Below, piece by piece: positions 1-8,884 of a stretch of DNA of 64,000 nt. The stretch is from the NCBI RefSeq assembly GCF_000215105.1, contig NC_015588.1, forward strand, positions 124,001 to 188,000. The letters are read 5' to 3'. The notes below the pieces were generated by a model that saw nothing but the letters and a program-made list of their open reading frames with translations, had not been told where the DNA came from and did not search any database. Each line of letters starts with the position of its first letter. Position 1 is the first letter of the stretch. The position numbers and the translations under genes were made by a program. Source of the stretch: Isoptericola variabilis 225. Lineage in GTDB: Bacteria; Actinomycetota; Actinomycetes; Actinomycetales; Cellulomonadaceae.

Positions 1-496
1 GGTAGACGCCGCTGTACGGGCCGGCCATGGCCACCGACCCGGCCGGGACGCGCGTGCGCGGCGAGGCCCGGCGGGGGACCACCAGCCCGGGGTCGTCGCT
101 CACGAGGTACGCGAACCCGGGCGCGAAGCCGACGAACCCCACGGTGAAGGTCGCGCTCGTGTGCCGCCGCACCAGCTCGTCGGCGCTCCGTCCGAGCAGC
201 TCGGCCACCGCGGCGAGGTCCTCGCCGTCGTACACGGTCGGGATCTGGAGCTCGCGTGCGTCGCGCGCACCGTCGGCGCCGCCGATCGGCAGCGACCGCA
301 GCGCCTCCGCGAGGGCGGGTGCCGTCGTCGTCCACGGGTCGAACGGCACCAGGAGGGTGCGCGCACCGGGGACGACCTCGCCGACCCCCGCGACGGGTGC
401 GGCGTTCAGCGCCGCGCCGAGCGCCACGGCCTCGGCCGCGGAGTCGAGCTCGACGAGCAGCGCGTCGTCGCGCGCGGCCCGCACGCGCACGCTCAC
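1..496 (-). CDS. pxpB: 5-oxoprolinase subunit B (partial, cut by window edge)
   Basis: N-terminal 165 residues of the KipI/allophanate-hydrolase-subunit-1 family. PxpB works with PxpA and PxpC to open cytosolic 5-oxoproline to glutamate with ATP. The translated minus strand gives an N-terminal alpha/beta fold and the family hallmark [12 protein letters not shown] about residues 115-127, followed by [18 protein letters not shown]. The GTG start at 494-496 overlaps the TGA of pxpA (GTGA), so the two are translationally coupled. The gene continues beyond base 1; pxpC is expected next but is not visible. Family call is secure, the symbol is by family and context. Confidence 0.9.
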   Translation of the reverse strand, partial: MSVRVRAARDDALLVELDSAAEAVALGAALNAAPVAGVGEVVPGARTLLVPFDPWTTTAPALAEALRSLPIGGADGARDARELQIPTVYDGEDLAAVAELLGRSADELVRRHTSATFTVGFVGFAPGFAYLVSDDPGLVVPRRASPRTRVPAGSVAMAGPYSGVY

Positions 497-1269
497 GCCC
501 GCACGTCGGCCGGGGCGAACGCCTGCACGCGCACGCCGGCGTCGAGCAGGACCGCGCGCACGCGCCCGGCCATCGCGACGGCGCCCGGCGAGTCGCCGTG
601 CACGCAGATCGAGTCGGCCCGCACGGGCACGAGCGTCCCGTCGACGGCCTCGACCACGCCCTCGGTCGCGAGCCGCAGCATGCGCCGTGCGACGTCGTCG
701 GGGTCGTGCAGCACCGCTCCGGGCTCCGACCGCGGCACGAGCGTCCCGTCGGCCCGGTACGCGCGGTCGGCGAACGCCTCGGCCGCGGTGGCCAGCCCGG
801 CGGACGACGCCGCCGCGAGCGCCGGGCTGCCCGGCAGCCCGAGCATCACGAGCGACGGGTCGACGGCGGCCACCGCCTCGGCGACGTCGCGCGCCACGCG
901 CTCGTCCACGGCCGCCGTGTTGTACAGGGCGCCGTGGGGCTTGACGTACGTGACGCGACCGCCCTCCGCGGCCGCGAGCCCGGCGAGGGCGCCGACCTGG
1001 TAGGCGACGTCGGCCTGCAGCTCCTCGCTCGGCACGTCCATGCGCCGGCGCCCGAACCCCGCCAGGTCCCGGTAGCCGACGTGCGCGCCGATCGCGACGC
1101 CGCGCCCGACGGCGAGCCGCACGGTCCGGCGGATGGTCGCCGGGTCGCCGGCGTGGAAGCCGCAGGCGACGTTGGCGCTCGAGACGAGCGCGAGCATGGC
1201 GGCGTCGTCGCCCAGGTTCCAGCGGCCGAAACCCTCGCCGAGGTCGCTGTTGAGGTCGACGGAGCTCAT
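493..1269 (-). CDS. pxpA: 5-oxoprolinase subunit A (LamB/YcsF family)
   Basis: 258-residue LamB/YcsF protein, the usual family length. It begins [17 protein letters not shown] and has the family signatures [12 protein letters not shown] (about residues 35-46) and [10 protein letters not shown]. PxpA is the subunit of the ATP-dependent 5-oxoprolinase that binds the lactam substrate in the cytoplasm. The ATG at 1267-1269 was chosen because it starts exactly at the conserved N-terminus and has AGGAGG about 12 nt upstream; the open frame continues to 1434 but without family similarity. It leads the pxpAB operon. Confidence 0.92.
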   Translation of the reverse strand: MSSVDLNSDLGEGFGRWNLGDDAAMLALVSSANVACGFHAGDPATIRRTVRLAVGRGVAIGAHVGYRDLAGFGRRRMDVPSEELQADVAYQVGALAGLAAAEGGRVTYVKPHGALYNTAAVDERVARDVAEAVAAVDPSLVMLGLPGSPALAAASSAGLATAAEAFADRAYRADGTLVPRSEPGAVLHDPDDVARRMLRLATEGVVEAVDGTLVPVRADSICVHGDSPGAVAMAGRVRAVLLDAGVRVQAFAPADVRA

Positions 1270-1501
1270 GCGACCAGTGTCCTCCTCGTGCCGCTGCCGC
1301 GTCGCGCACGCCCACGCCCAGGTGACGAGCGGGTGAGGGGCGGGCGAAGTTCGCGCTACGGGGTGGCGCGAGCGGGATCGCGCGGCGCACAGTGGGTCCC
1401 TAGGCCGTCGTCCACAGACTGTCGCCCGCGTCACACAGATGCGCGCAGCTGTGCAAGGATGCGGTCAGCAGCATGCCGGATCCCGTGGGAGGACACCGCC
1501 C

Positions 1502-3220
1502 GTGAGCCAGCGTGAGGACGCTGACCAGGCAGCCCGGGCAGACGTCGAGGGCGACGTCGCCGTCGGGCGGCGCCGCGGTGCCGTGCGCGTGCTGGGCTCG
1601 GCGGTCGGGTCGGTGGTGCTGGCGGTCGGCTTCCTCGCCTCGTCGGTCGCGAGCGTCCCGTGGAACTCGTTCCCGTCGCACCAGTACGTCGCGGCCCCGG
1701 AGCCCGAGCCCGTCTCGGTCGGCCGCATCGGCGGCGTCGGCACGACGGCGGCGGGCCCGCAGACGATCGCCCAGGTCATGGAGGTCCTCGAGCGTGCCGA
1801 GCGCGCCGCGCTCTCCGCCGGGCACCCGCGCACCACCGAGATCGACCAGGCTGCCGCCGAGCTGGGCATGCTCCTCGCCGTCTACACCGCGCAGCAGAGC
1901 GCGCTCGCCGACCCGCGCCCCGGCGTCGTTCCGCCCGAGCAGCGCGCGGGCGCCGGCGCGGCCGGCACGGACGACACCGCGGTCCCGGTCTCCGACGCCG
2001 CACCGGTCGCGAACACGCTCGCGCCCGACGGCGGTGGGTCGCCCGAGCCGGGCACCTCGCCGTCCGCCCCGGCTGCGGCCGACGTCCCGCGCGCGCTCGC
2101 CGACCCGCACGCCGACGAGGCTGAGGCGCACGAGCACGGGGACGAGACGGTGACGTTCGAGGACGTCGTCGTCGCCGCGATGCGGCTCGCGAACCTGCTC
2201 GACCCCGCCGCCGCGACGTACGTGGCCGACATCCTGCCGGCCGACGGGCTCTCCCCCCGCGCCGTCGACGCGGCCCGCGCGCAGCTGACCGAGTCGCTGC
2301 TCGAGGTCGTCGAGCGGTACGCCGGGTCGCTCGACGGGTTCCGGAACGGCCGCATCCCCGCGTCGGCCCTGTGCCCGCTCGAGTTCGCGCCGGGCCACCT
2401 GCTGCGCTGCGACGCGGCCGAGCAGCTCACGCGCCTGAGCGAGGCGTACGAGGCGAAGTTCGGCGTCCCGATCCCGATCACGGACTCCTACCGCTCGTAC
2501 GAGGCCCAGGTCGCCGTGCGCGCCGCCAAGCCGCACCTGGCCGCCGTGCCGGGCACGTCGAACCATGGCTGGGGCATCGCGGTCGACCTGTCGTACCCGA
2601 TCTCCTCCGGCCGGTCGGCGGAGTACGTCTGGCTGCGGGTCAACGGCCCCGACTACGGGTGGGACAACCCGGCGTGGGCGCGGCCCAACGGGTCCAAGCC
2701 CGAGCCGTGGCACTTCGAGTTCTTCGCCGGCGGGCCTATCCCCGACCGCGCGTGGTCGTCGTCCGACGTGCGCACCGGCGGCGGGTCCGCGACGCCGCGC
2801 GGCGACCGCGAGACGCCGGGCTCGTCGACGGCGCCGTCCGGTCCGAAGGAGCCGAAGCCCAAGCCGTCCGACGCGCCGGCCTCGACCGACTCCTCGAAGC
2901 CCGAGCCCAAGCCGAGCGACTCGCCCGAGCCGAAGCCCAAGCCTTCGGACTCGCCCAAGCCGTCCCCGTCGCCGTCGCCGTCCACCTCGCCGAAGCCGTC
3001 GCCGTCCACCTCGCCGAAGCCGTCGCCGAGCCCCTCGGCCGAGCCGAAGCCGTCGCCCTCCGAAGAGCCGACGGAGACGACGCCGGAGAAGGCACCAGAG
3101 CCTGAGGATCCGACAAAGGACCCTGAGGATCCGACAAAGGACCCTGAGGATCCGACAAAGGACCCTGAGGAGCCGAACCCCGACGATCCTGCCTCCCGAC
3201 GGCAGGAGCCGGAGGAGTGA
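1502..3220 (+). CDS. Membrane-anchored D-alanyl-D-alanine carboxypeptidase (VanY/M15) with Pro-rich tail
   Basis: 572 residues from the GTG at 1502, chosen because GGGAGG lies about 10 nt upstream. One membrane segment (about residues 27-45) precedes an extracytoplasmic linker, a helical region, and an M15B peptidase domain at about residues 285-415 with SYRSYEAQ, the zinc motif SNHGWGIAVDLSY (His and Asp ligands) and the final EPWHFEF. Such enzymes trim peptidoglycan stem peptides. The last about 150 residues are Pro/Ser/Lys/Glu rich, including PSPSTSPKPS repeats and three identical PEDPTKD units (bases 3101-3163), probably a wall-spanning or wall-binding tail. It overlaps the next gene by 4 bp. 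Confidence 0.88.
   Translation: MSQREDADQAARADVEGDVAVGRRRGAVRVLGSAVGSVVLAVGFLASSVASVPWNSFPSHQYVAAPEPEPVSVGRIGGVGTTAAGPQTIAQVMEVLERAERAALSAGHPRTTEIDQAAAELGMLLAVYTAQQSALADPRPGVVPPEQRAGAGAAGTDDTAVPVSDAAPVANTLAPDGGGSPEPGTSPSAPAAADVPRALADPHADEAEAHEHGDETVTFEDVVVAAMRLANLLDPAAATYVADILPADGLSPRAVDAARAQLTESLLEVVERYAGSLDGFRNGRIPASALCPLEFAPGHLLRCDAAEQLTRLSEAYEAKFGVPIPITDSYRSYEAQVAVRAAKPHLAAVPGTSNHGWGIAVDLSYPISSGRSAEYVWLRVNGPDYGWDNPAWARPNGSKPEPWHFEFFAGGPIPDRAWSSSDVRTGGGSATPRGDRETPGSSTAPSGPKEPKPKPSDAPASTDSSKPEPKPSDSPEPKPKPSDSPKPSPSPSPSTSPKPSPSTSPKPSPSPSAEPKPSPSEEPTETTPEKAPEPEDPTKDPEDPTKDPEDPTKDPEEPNPDDPASRRQEPEE
3101..3163 (+). repeat. Three identical 21-bp tandem repeats inside the M15 peptidase tail
   Basis: Units of CCTGAGGATCCGACAAAGGA plus C occur at 3101, 3122 and 3143 without a single mismatch, with a partial fourth copy from 3164. 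Each encodes PEDPTKD. Codons ACA, AAG, GAT and CCT are A/T richer than the surrounding gene. Identity at the DNA level points to recent slippage or recombination. Confidence 0.95.
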
Positions 3221-3567
3221 CGGAACCGCCGGCGACCGGTGACCCACGCCGGTTCCTGCGCGACGGTCGTCTCGAGTCCCTGCCCCGCCGCTGGCGCGAC
3301 AAGGTGGCGGTAACGCGCTTCCTGGCCACCCGGGCGATGCCTCACCTGCTCGAGCCCGTCGGGGAACGCGAGCTGACCGATCGCCTGGCCGAGCTTGCGG
3401 ACGACCCGGTGGGCCTGCGTCGGGCGATGGTCGACCTCGGCCTGGTGCGCCGGACGCGTGACGGGGCCGAGTACTGGCGGACCGAGCTGACCGAGCACGA
3501 CCCGGAGACCGCCGTCGAGCAGGCGATCGACCGTGCGCTCGGCGACGTGTCCGAGGGGCGAGGTTGA
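3217..3567 (+). CDS. DUF2087 domain protein
   Basis: 116 residues. It shows the DUF2087 pattern: RRFLRDGRLESLPRRWRDK at residues 10-28, an ATRAM/GERELTDRL helix, then GLRRAMVDLGLVRRTRDGAEYWR at about residues 65-88. The domain often sits at the C-terminus of ArsR/HTH regulators; here it stands alone, and no biochemical role is established. The GTG start overlaps the TGA of the peptidase gene, and its own TGA overlaps the TTG start of the next gene, so the three genes form a tight operon. Confidence 0.8.
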   Translation: MTEPPATGDPRRFLRDGRLESLPRRWRDKVAVTRFLATRAMPHLLEPVGERELTDRLAELADDPVGLRRAMVDLGLVRRTRDGAEYWRTELTEHDPETAVEQAIDRALGDVSEGRG

Positions 3568-4043
3568 CGCCCGAGGAGCGTGCGCACGCCGCGCTCGAGG
3601 AGTCCGGGATCGCGTTCGAGATCACCCGGCACGGCCGCGTGCGCTCGCTCGCGGAGGCTGCGGAGGCCCGCGGCGTCGCGCCCGAGCAGATCGTCAAGAC
3701 CATCGTGGTCCGCCGTGCAGAGGACGACTACCTGTTCGTGCTCGTCCCGGGCGGCCGGACGATCTCGTGGCCGCGCCTGCGCGCGCTCCTCGGCGTGTCG
3801 CGGCTGTCGATGCCCGACCAGCACGTCGCGCGCGACGTCACCGGGTACGAGCGTGGGACGATCACGCCGTTCGGCTCGATCCGGCCCTGGCCGGTGGTCG
3901 CCGACACGAGGGTCGCCGAAGCGGGTACGGTGTCGGTCGGAGCAGGTGCGCACGGCGCCGCGGCCACCGTCGACGGCGCCGAGCTCGTCCGGGTGCTCTC
4001 CGCGCGGGTGGCCGACGTCACCGACCCGGAGGGCGAGGGGTAG
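3564..4043 (+). CDS. YbaK/EbsC-family aminoacyl-tRNA deacylase
   Basis: 159 residues spanning a single YbaK domain. These proteins hydrolyse mischarged aminoacyl-tRNA (Cys-tRNA-Pro in YbaK, Ala-tRNA-Pro in ProXp) in trans. The domain lysine is visible in PEQIVKTIVVRR (about residues 35-46), followed by the FVLVPGGRTISW strand and the YERGTITPFGS loop that shapes the editing pocket. The TTG start overlaps the upstream stop (TTGA). Substrate cannot be decided from sequence. Confidence 0.88.
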   Translation: MTPEERAHAALEESGIAFEITRHGRVRSLAEAAEARGVAPEQIVKTIVVRRAEDDYLFVLVPGGRTISWPRLRALLGVSRLSMPDQHVARDVTGYERGTITPFGSIRPWPVVADTRVAEAGTVSVGAGAHGAAATVDGAELVRVLSARVADVTDPEGEG

Positions 4044-4173
4044 AAGTCCTCGGCCCGGGGGCTGGACACATCTGCTGGACAGGGGAAAACTCGTTGCCCG
4101 GCCGCCTACGGGGGCATGGGCGACCGTCAGCCGCGCCGCGGGCGGGACCTCTGAACGGGAGCCACACCACCAC

Positions 4174-4530
4174 ATGGACACCGACACGCGTACGGGATCG
4201 GGTTCCGGCATCACCTGCCGGCACACGGAGGACGGGACCCACCTCACGCTCTGGGGCGAGGTCGACGCCGCGCTGCGCGAGTCCGCGAGCGACGCCATGG
4301 CGACCCTCGCGGGCCGGCCCGCACCGCTGCCGATCACGCTCGACGCCCGGGACGTCACCTTCATCGACTCCTCGGGCATCGCCTTCATCCTGCAGGTCTA
4401 CATGCTCGGCCAGGAGACCGGTGCGCCGGTGAGCCTGATCGAGCCGTCGGAGGCCGTCAGCGAGGTGCTCGAGATGGTGGGCATGGGCGGGCGCATCCCC
4501 GTCGTGTCGGCGGCCGAGGCCGCCGGCTGA
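4174..4530 (+). CDS. STAS-domain anti-sigma factor antagonist-like protein
   Basis: 118 residues, one STAS domain. The phosphorylatable serine motif is VTFIDSSGIAFIL (about residues 62-74), as in SpoIIAA/RsbV antagonists that release sigma factors from anti-sigma kinases when dephosphorylated. The ATG at 4174 was chosen because upstream in-frame sequence lacks similarity and belongs to the 130-bp gap after the YbaK gene. No kinase or sigma factor is encoded nearby, so the partner is unknown. Confidence 0.85.
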   Translation: MDTDTRTGSGSGITCRHTEDGTHLTLWGEVDAALRESASDAMATLAGRPAPLPITLDARDVTFIDSSGIAFILQVYMLGQETGAPVSLIEPSEAVSEVLEMVGMGGRIPVVSAAEAAG

Positions 4531-4534
4531 CCTC

Positions 4535-5560
4535 TCAGGCCGCGGGGCGCGTCGTCCCGCGCACCACGAGGCTCACGGGCCCGGTCACGTGCTCGGGCAC
4601 GACGGCGGTACCCCGGTCGCCGTCAGGCGCCCGGTCGATCAGCCGGTCCAGCAGGCGCAGCGCATGGTCGGCCATCGCCTCGTGTCCCGGGTCCACGGTG
4701 GTCAGGCCCGGGACGAGGAACTCCGACGAGTCGAGGTTGTCGAAGCCGACGACCTGGACGTCGTCGGGCACGCGCAGGCCCGCCTCGGCGAGCCCGGCGA
4801 GCACCCCGGTGGCGAGCGTGTCGGTGAACGCGAAGACGGCGTCGAACGGCGTGCCCTCGGCCACGAGCTGACGGATGGCGCGACGGCCGCCGGCGAGGTC
4901 GACGTCGCAGGGGACGACGAGCGCGTCGTCGATCGGCAGGCCCGACTCCTCGTGGGCGCGGCGCCAGCCGAGCGTGCGCACCATCGTCATACCTCGCCCG
5001 CTCGTCGACCCGCCCACGGCCGCGATGCGGCGCGCCCCGGTGGCGAGCAGGTGCGCCGTGGCCAACCGGGCACCCTCGACGTTGTCCATGCGGACCTGGT
5101 CGAACCGGTCCGGCATGTCCTGCTCGCCCAGCAGCACGACCGGCACGGTGGTGCGCAGCCGCGCGACGTCGTCGGGCGTCATGCCGACGACGCTGAGCAG
5201 CACGCCGTCGTACAGGTGCAGGCGCGCGAGCGTCAGCGCCTCGAGCTCGCCCTCGCGGCTCGCGCCGCTCTGCTCGACGACGAGGTGCCGGCCCGAGCGG
5301 TCGAGGCGCCGCGCGAGCCGCGCCGCGAGCTCACCGAAGTACGGGTGGTCGAAGCGCGGTACGACGAGGGCGACCGTGTCGGTGCGGCCGGCGCGCAGGT
5401 GGCGGGCGGTGAGGTTGAGCTCGTAGCCGAGGTCGTCGACGGCGGCGAGCACGCGACGTCGTGTCTCCTCGCCGACGCGCTTGCGCCCCGCGAGGACGTT
5501 GGAGACGGTCATGACCGACACGCCCGCCGCGCGTGCGACGTCGCTCATCGTGACCGGCAT
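4535..5560 (-). CDS. LacI-family transcriptional regulator of the arabinoside locus
   Basis: 341 residues. An N-terminal LacI helix-turn-helix (VTMSDVARAAGVSVMTVSNVLAGRKRVGEETR) with the hinge helix LNLTARHLRAGRT is followed by a periplasmic-binding-protein-like ligand domain. The ATG at 5558-5560 is preceded by GGAGG at 5565-5569; the open frame to 5626 has no similarity. It is divergent from an ABC importer and GH51 arabinofuranosidase operon. The 16-bp inverted repeat at 5697-5712 is its likely operator, and an arabinose-containing sugar its likely inducer (inference). Confidence 0.9.
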   Translation of the reverse strand: MPVTMSDVARAAGVSVMTVSNVLAGRKRVGEETRRRVLAAVDDLGYELNLTARHLRAGRTDTVALVVPRFDHPYFGELAARLARRLDRSGRHLVVEQSGASREGELEALTLARLHLYDGVLLSVVGMTPDDVARLRTTVPVVLLGEQDMPDRFDQVRMDNVEGARLATAHLLATGARRIAAVGGSTSGRGMTMVRTLGWRRAHEESGLPIDDALVVPCDVDLAGGRRAIRQLVAEGTPFDAVFAFTDTLATGVLAGLAEAGLRVPDDVQVVGFDNLDSSEFLVPGLTTVDPGHEAMADHALRLLDRLIDRAPDGDRGTAVVPEHVTGPVSLVVRGTTRPAA

Positions 5561-5696
5561 CCGTGCCTCCTTGTCGCTCGCGGTTGGTGCTCCACCGTAT
5601 TCGCTGTGGCGCCTGCCTGCCGACACCGTCCGACGGATCCCTCCCCGGAGGGTCTGGTGCTGCGCCGGTGGTTGTGTCTAGACTCCCACCCACGCC

Positions 5697-5712
5697 GGTT
5701 TATCGATATACC
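5697..5712. promoter_or_regulatory. Probable LacI-family operator
   Basis: GGTTTATCGATATACC is an inverted repeat with 7 of 8 pairs matching around a central CG, the classic shape of LacI/GalR operators. It is A/T rich inside GC-rich sequence, 62 bp ahead of the ABC binding-protein gene and between the divergent regulator and operon. Confidence 0.7.
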
Positions 5713-5773
5713 GGGCTGGGGTGAATCCGAGCCGACCAGCACCGGTCAGATCGAGTGGACGAAGGAGTTCCCG

Positions 5774-7009
5774 ATGAAGCGATCCCGTGTCGCAGCGGTC
5801 GTGGCGAGTGCCGCGCTCGCGCTGTCGATGACCGCCTGTGGTTCGGCCGCAGGCGATGGCAGGACCAAGCTGACCTTCCTGTCGTGGACGGGCGAGGAGC
5901 AGATGACGCCGATCATCGAGGCGTTCGAGGAGGCGCACCCGGACATCGACGTGGAGGCGTCGTACGCGCCGCCCGTGGCCGAGTACATCCAGACCTTGCA
6001 GACCCGGGTGCTGTCCGGGACGGCGCCCGACGTCTTCCTGATCGCCGCCGAGAACAAGACGAGCCTCATCGAAGGCGGCCACGTGGTCGACCTGACCGGC
6101 GAGCCGTTCCTCGAGAAGATCCCTGACTTCAACAGGGAGACGTACGGCCGCGACGGCAAGGTCTACGGGATGTCGATCTCGTCGTGGGCCGCCGGCTACC
6201 TGTACAACGCAGACCTGCTCGCCGAGGCCGGCTACGACTCGGTGCCGGAGACGTGGGAGGAGTTCCTCCAGATGTGCCGGGATCTCGAGGCCGCCGGGGT
6301 CACCCCGTTCCTCGAGAGCGTCGACCAGATGCCGACGACGGTCTCGGCCTGGGTCGGGGCGAAGGACTCGGAGATGGACCCGCCGCTCGACGAGCTCATC
6401 TTCTCCGGCGAGTCCACGTTCGAGGAGCAGTGGACGCCGGTCCTCGAGGAGTACAACCGCCTCTTCACCGAGGGCATCGTCTCCAAGGACGTCGTGGGCC
6501 TGGACGGCGACATGGTCCGCGACGAGTTCGCGAACGGGCGTGTAGCGGTCATCAACGCCGGTCCGTGGGTCATCAACGCGATCCGCGAGGCGTCGCCGGA
6601 CCTCGACTTCCGGTTCGCCCCGGTCCCGGCATTGCCCGACGGCAAGCCGTTCCAGGCCGGCGCCGCGACGCCCGGCTACGCGATCAACTCCAAGGCCGAC
6701 GAGGAGAAGCAGGAGATCGCTAAGAAGTTCCTGGCGTTCCTGTCGTCGCCCGAGGGCGTCGAGATCTTCGAGGAGCAGACGAACGACGTCACTGTCACGA
6801 GCGACTTCGAGCCGACGCCGGACCCCGCGTTCGAGCCGCTCGCCGAGGCCATCCGCGAGGGTGAGCTCTACCTGCCGATGATCTCGTGGCAGCGGTCCGA
6901 GGACGTGCTCAACGTCGAGGCCGTCGCCCAGATCCAGCGGATGATCCAGGGCCAGGTGTCGCCGCAGGGCGTCGCCCAGGCGTTGGACACCAAGCTCGCA
7001 TCGTCCTGA
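5774..7009 (+). CDS. Sugar ABC transporter substrate-binding lipoprotein (family 1)
   Basis: 411 residues. A signal peptide with lipobox ALSMTACG (Cys about residue 22) anchors it outside the membrane. The rest is an SBP_bac_1 fold typical of oligosaccharide binding proteins (FLSWTGEEQMTPIIEAFEEAHPDI, DVFLIAAENK, GYAINSKADEEKQEIAKKFLAFL). AAGGAG lies 7 nt before the ATG. It heads an operon with two permeases and a GH51 arabinofuranosidase, so the substrate is probably arabinose-containing oligosaccharide (inference). No cognate ATPase gene is present; such importers commonly share an MsiK-type ATPase encoded elsewhere. Confidence 0.9.
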   Translation: MKRSRVAAVVASAALALSMTACGSAAGDGRTKLTFLSWTGEEQMTPIIEAFEEAHPDIDVEASYAPPVAEYIQTLQTRVLSGTAPDVFLIAAENKTSLIEGGHVVDLTGEPFLEKIPDFNRETYGRDGKVYGMSISSWAAGYLYNADLLAEAGYDSVPETWEEFLQMCRDLEAAGVTPFLESVDQMPTTVSAWVGAKDSEMDPPLDELIFSGESTFEEQWTPVLEEYNRLFTEGIVSKDVVGLDGDMVRDEFANGRVAVINAGPWVINAIREASPDLDFRFAPVPALPDGKPFQAGAATPGYAINSKADEEKQEIAKKFLAFLSSPEGVEIFEEQTNDVTVTSDFEPTPDPAFEPLAEAIREGELYLPMISWQRSEDVLNVEAVAQIQRMIQGQVSPQGVAQALDTKLASS

Positions 7010-7017
7010 TCGAACGG

Positions 7018-7053
7018 CTCGGGGCGCGGGCGCGTCGCCGCCCGCGCCCCGAG
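7018..7053 (+). terminator. Intercistronic hairpin after the binding-protein gene
   Basis: A perfect 15-bp GC-rich stem (7018-7032 with 7039-7053) and a 6-nt loop lie between the lipoprotein stop and the first permease, with no U-tract. In ABC operons this position usually holds an attenuator or mRNA-stabilising hairpin that keeps binding protein in excess over permease. Confidence 0.75.
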
Positions 7054-7075
7054 CGCTGTCGAAAGGTAGGTCGCA

Positions 7076-8026
7076 ATGGCAACGACCATGCTTCCGCAGA
7101 CGACCGTTCGTGAAGGACTCGTCGCGCGGAGCCGGCGCCCCTCCGGCGGCTGGAAGCAGCTCGCCGTCAACCAGGCATTCCTGCTACCGGCGATCCTGGT
7201 GCTCGTCTTCCTCTTCGTGGTCCCGCTGGCCCAGTCCTTCTACTGGAGCCTCACGGACTTCACCGGATACAGCCTGGAGACCAACTTCGTCGGACTGAGC
7301 AACTACCGGACGATCCTCACGGACCCGTCCATGCTGGCCGCCCTGGGGTTCACGCTGCTCTTCGCGGTCGGTACTACGGTCCTGGTGACGCTCATCGCCA
7401 TCCCGCTCGCCGTGCAGCTCAACAAGCGCTTCTTCGGGCGCAACTTCGTCCGGTCGCTGTGGTTCTTCCCGGCGATCCCCAGCATGGCGATCCTCGGCCT
7501 GGTGTGGCGCTACATCATGTCCCCGCTCGAGTCCGGGGTCGTCAACTCCGTCCTGCAGGACCTGTTCGGCATCGGGCCGTTCGGCTGGCTCTCCGACGGC
7601 ACGCTGGCCCGCATCTCCGTGATCATGGTGGGCATCTGGGCCGCGGCCGGGTGGCACGCCGTGCTCTACATGGCGTACCTCCAGTCGATCCCGAACGAGT
7701 ACTACGAGGTCGCGAGGATCGACGGGGCGTCGGCGCGCCAGCAGTTCTTCGGCATCACCCTTCCGCTGCTGTCGCCGGCGCTGGTCATCAGCACGTTCCT
7801 GCTCATGACGGCCGGACTCAAGGTCTTCGACCTCCCGTACACCCTCACCAACGGTGGCCCCGGATTCTCGACCTACACCATCACCCAGTCCATCGTGGTC
7901 GCCGGTGTCAGCCAGGGTCGGTACGGGCTCGCATCGGCGCTGGCGGTCATGTTCACCGTCGCGGTGGCAGCACTCGCCTTCGGTCAGCTCGCCCTGACCA
8001 AGATGATCGAGAGGCGGTTCGTCTGA
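7076..8026 (+). CDS. Sugar ABC transporter permease (MalF/UgpA type)
   Basis: 316 residues, six predicted membrane helices with the first at about residues 37-57. The EAA loop that contacts the ATPase is visible as YYEVARIDGASARQQFFGITLPLLSP. It forms a heterodimeric channel with the next product. The ATG at 7076 has GAAAGGTAGG upstream. Its TGA overlaps the ATG of the second permease. Confidence 0.9.
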   Translation: MATTMLPQTTVREGLVARSRRPSGGWKQLAVNQAFLLPAILVLVFLFVVPLAQSFYWSLTDFTGYSLETNFVGLSNYRTILTDPSMLAALGFTLLFAVGTTVLVTLIAIPLAVQLNKRFFGRNFVRSLWFFPAIPSMAILGLVWRYIMSPLESGVVNSVLQDLFGIGPFGWLSDGTLARISVIMVGIWAAAGWHAVLYMAYLQSIPNEYYEVARIDGASARQQFFGITLPLLSPALVISTFLLMTAGLKVFDLPYTLTNGGPGFSTYTITQSIVVAGVSQGRYGLASALAVMFTVAVAALAFGQLALTKMIERRFV

Positions 8027-8847
8027 TGACCACGACCGTTCGACGCGTCGTCCTGAGCGTCGCCATGATCGCGCTGGCCTGCTTCATCGCGATCCCGCTC
8101 TACTACATCGTCGTCAACACCTTCAAGACACAGGGCGACATGGTGGCCGCGCCCCTTGCCCCGCCGAGCGAGCTGCACCTCGGCAACTACCAGCAGGTGC
8201 TGTCCGACCCGCGCATCTATCGCTCGTTCCTCAACACGATCCTGGTCACCGCGTGGGCGGTGGTGCTCCAGCTCTTCGTCGGTGCACTGGCCGCCTACGC
8301 GATGGTCGTCCGCACGAGCAGGCTTAACCGGATCATCGGCGCGGTGCTGCTCCTCGGGTTCATCGTGCCCGGGCAGTCCACGCTCATCCCGATCTATCGG
8401 ACGCTCGTCGGCTTCCAGCTCGTCGACACGCTCACGGGCCTGGTCATCATGTACCTGGGCGGCTCGATCTTCTGCTACTTCCTCATCCAGGGATACATGC
8501 GGACCCTGCCCTACGAGATCGTCGAGGCGGGTCGTCTGGACGGCGCGGGTGCGTTCCAGATCTTCTGGCGGCTCGTGCTCCCGCTCATCAAGCCGATCCT
8601 GGTCACGGTCGGCGTCTTCCAGACGATGTGGGTGTGGAACGACTTCCTGCTGCCCACCGTGATGATCTCGACGCCCGAACGGCGGACCGTCGTCCTGCAG
8701 GTCTACAACGCGGTGTCGGAGTTCACGACCGACTGGCCCATGTTCATGACCGTCTCGGTCGTCGCTCTCATCCCGATGGTCATCTTCTTCGTCTTTACCC
8801 AGCGCCACATCGTGAGCGGTCTGCTCGCGGGCGGCGTCAAGGGTTGA
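8026..8847 (+). CDS. Sugar ABC transporter permease (MalG/UgpE type)
   Basis: 273 residues, six membrane helices. The EAA motif is [29 protein letters not shown]. The ATG at 8026 overlaps the preceding stop by one base, so translation is coupled. It is the second half of the translocation pore and is followed 37 bp later by the arabinofuranosidase, which would act on imported oligosaccharides. Confidence 0.9.
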   Translation: MTTTVRRVVLSVAMIALACFIAIPLYYIVVNTFKTQGDMVAAPLAPPSELHLGNYQQVLSDPRIYRSFLNTILVTAWAVVLQLFVGALAAYAMVVRTSRLNRIIGAVLLLGFIVPGQSTLIPIYRTLVGFQLVDTLTGLVIMYLGGSIFCYFLIQGYMRTLPYEIVEAGRLDGAGAFQIFWRLVLPLIKPILVTVGVFQTMWVWNDFLLPTVMISTPERRTVVLQVYNAVSEFTTDWPMFMTVSVVALIPMVIFFVFTQRHIVSGLLAGGVKG

Positions 8848-8884
8848 GGAACACGTCAGAACGAAACGGAGCTCTGCTTTCCCC

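Noticed and set aside
1270..1501. GCGTCACACAGA near 1429 resembling the livK promoter
   Set aside because: The matching GTGAC 17 nt upstream and the CGCTAC -10 region are absent.
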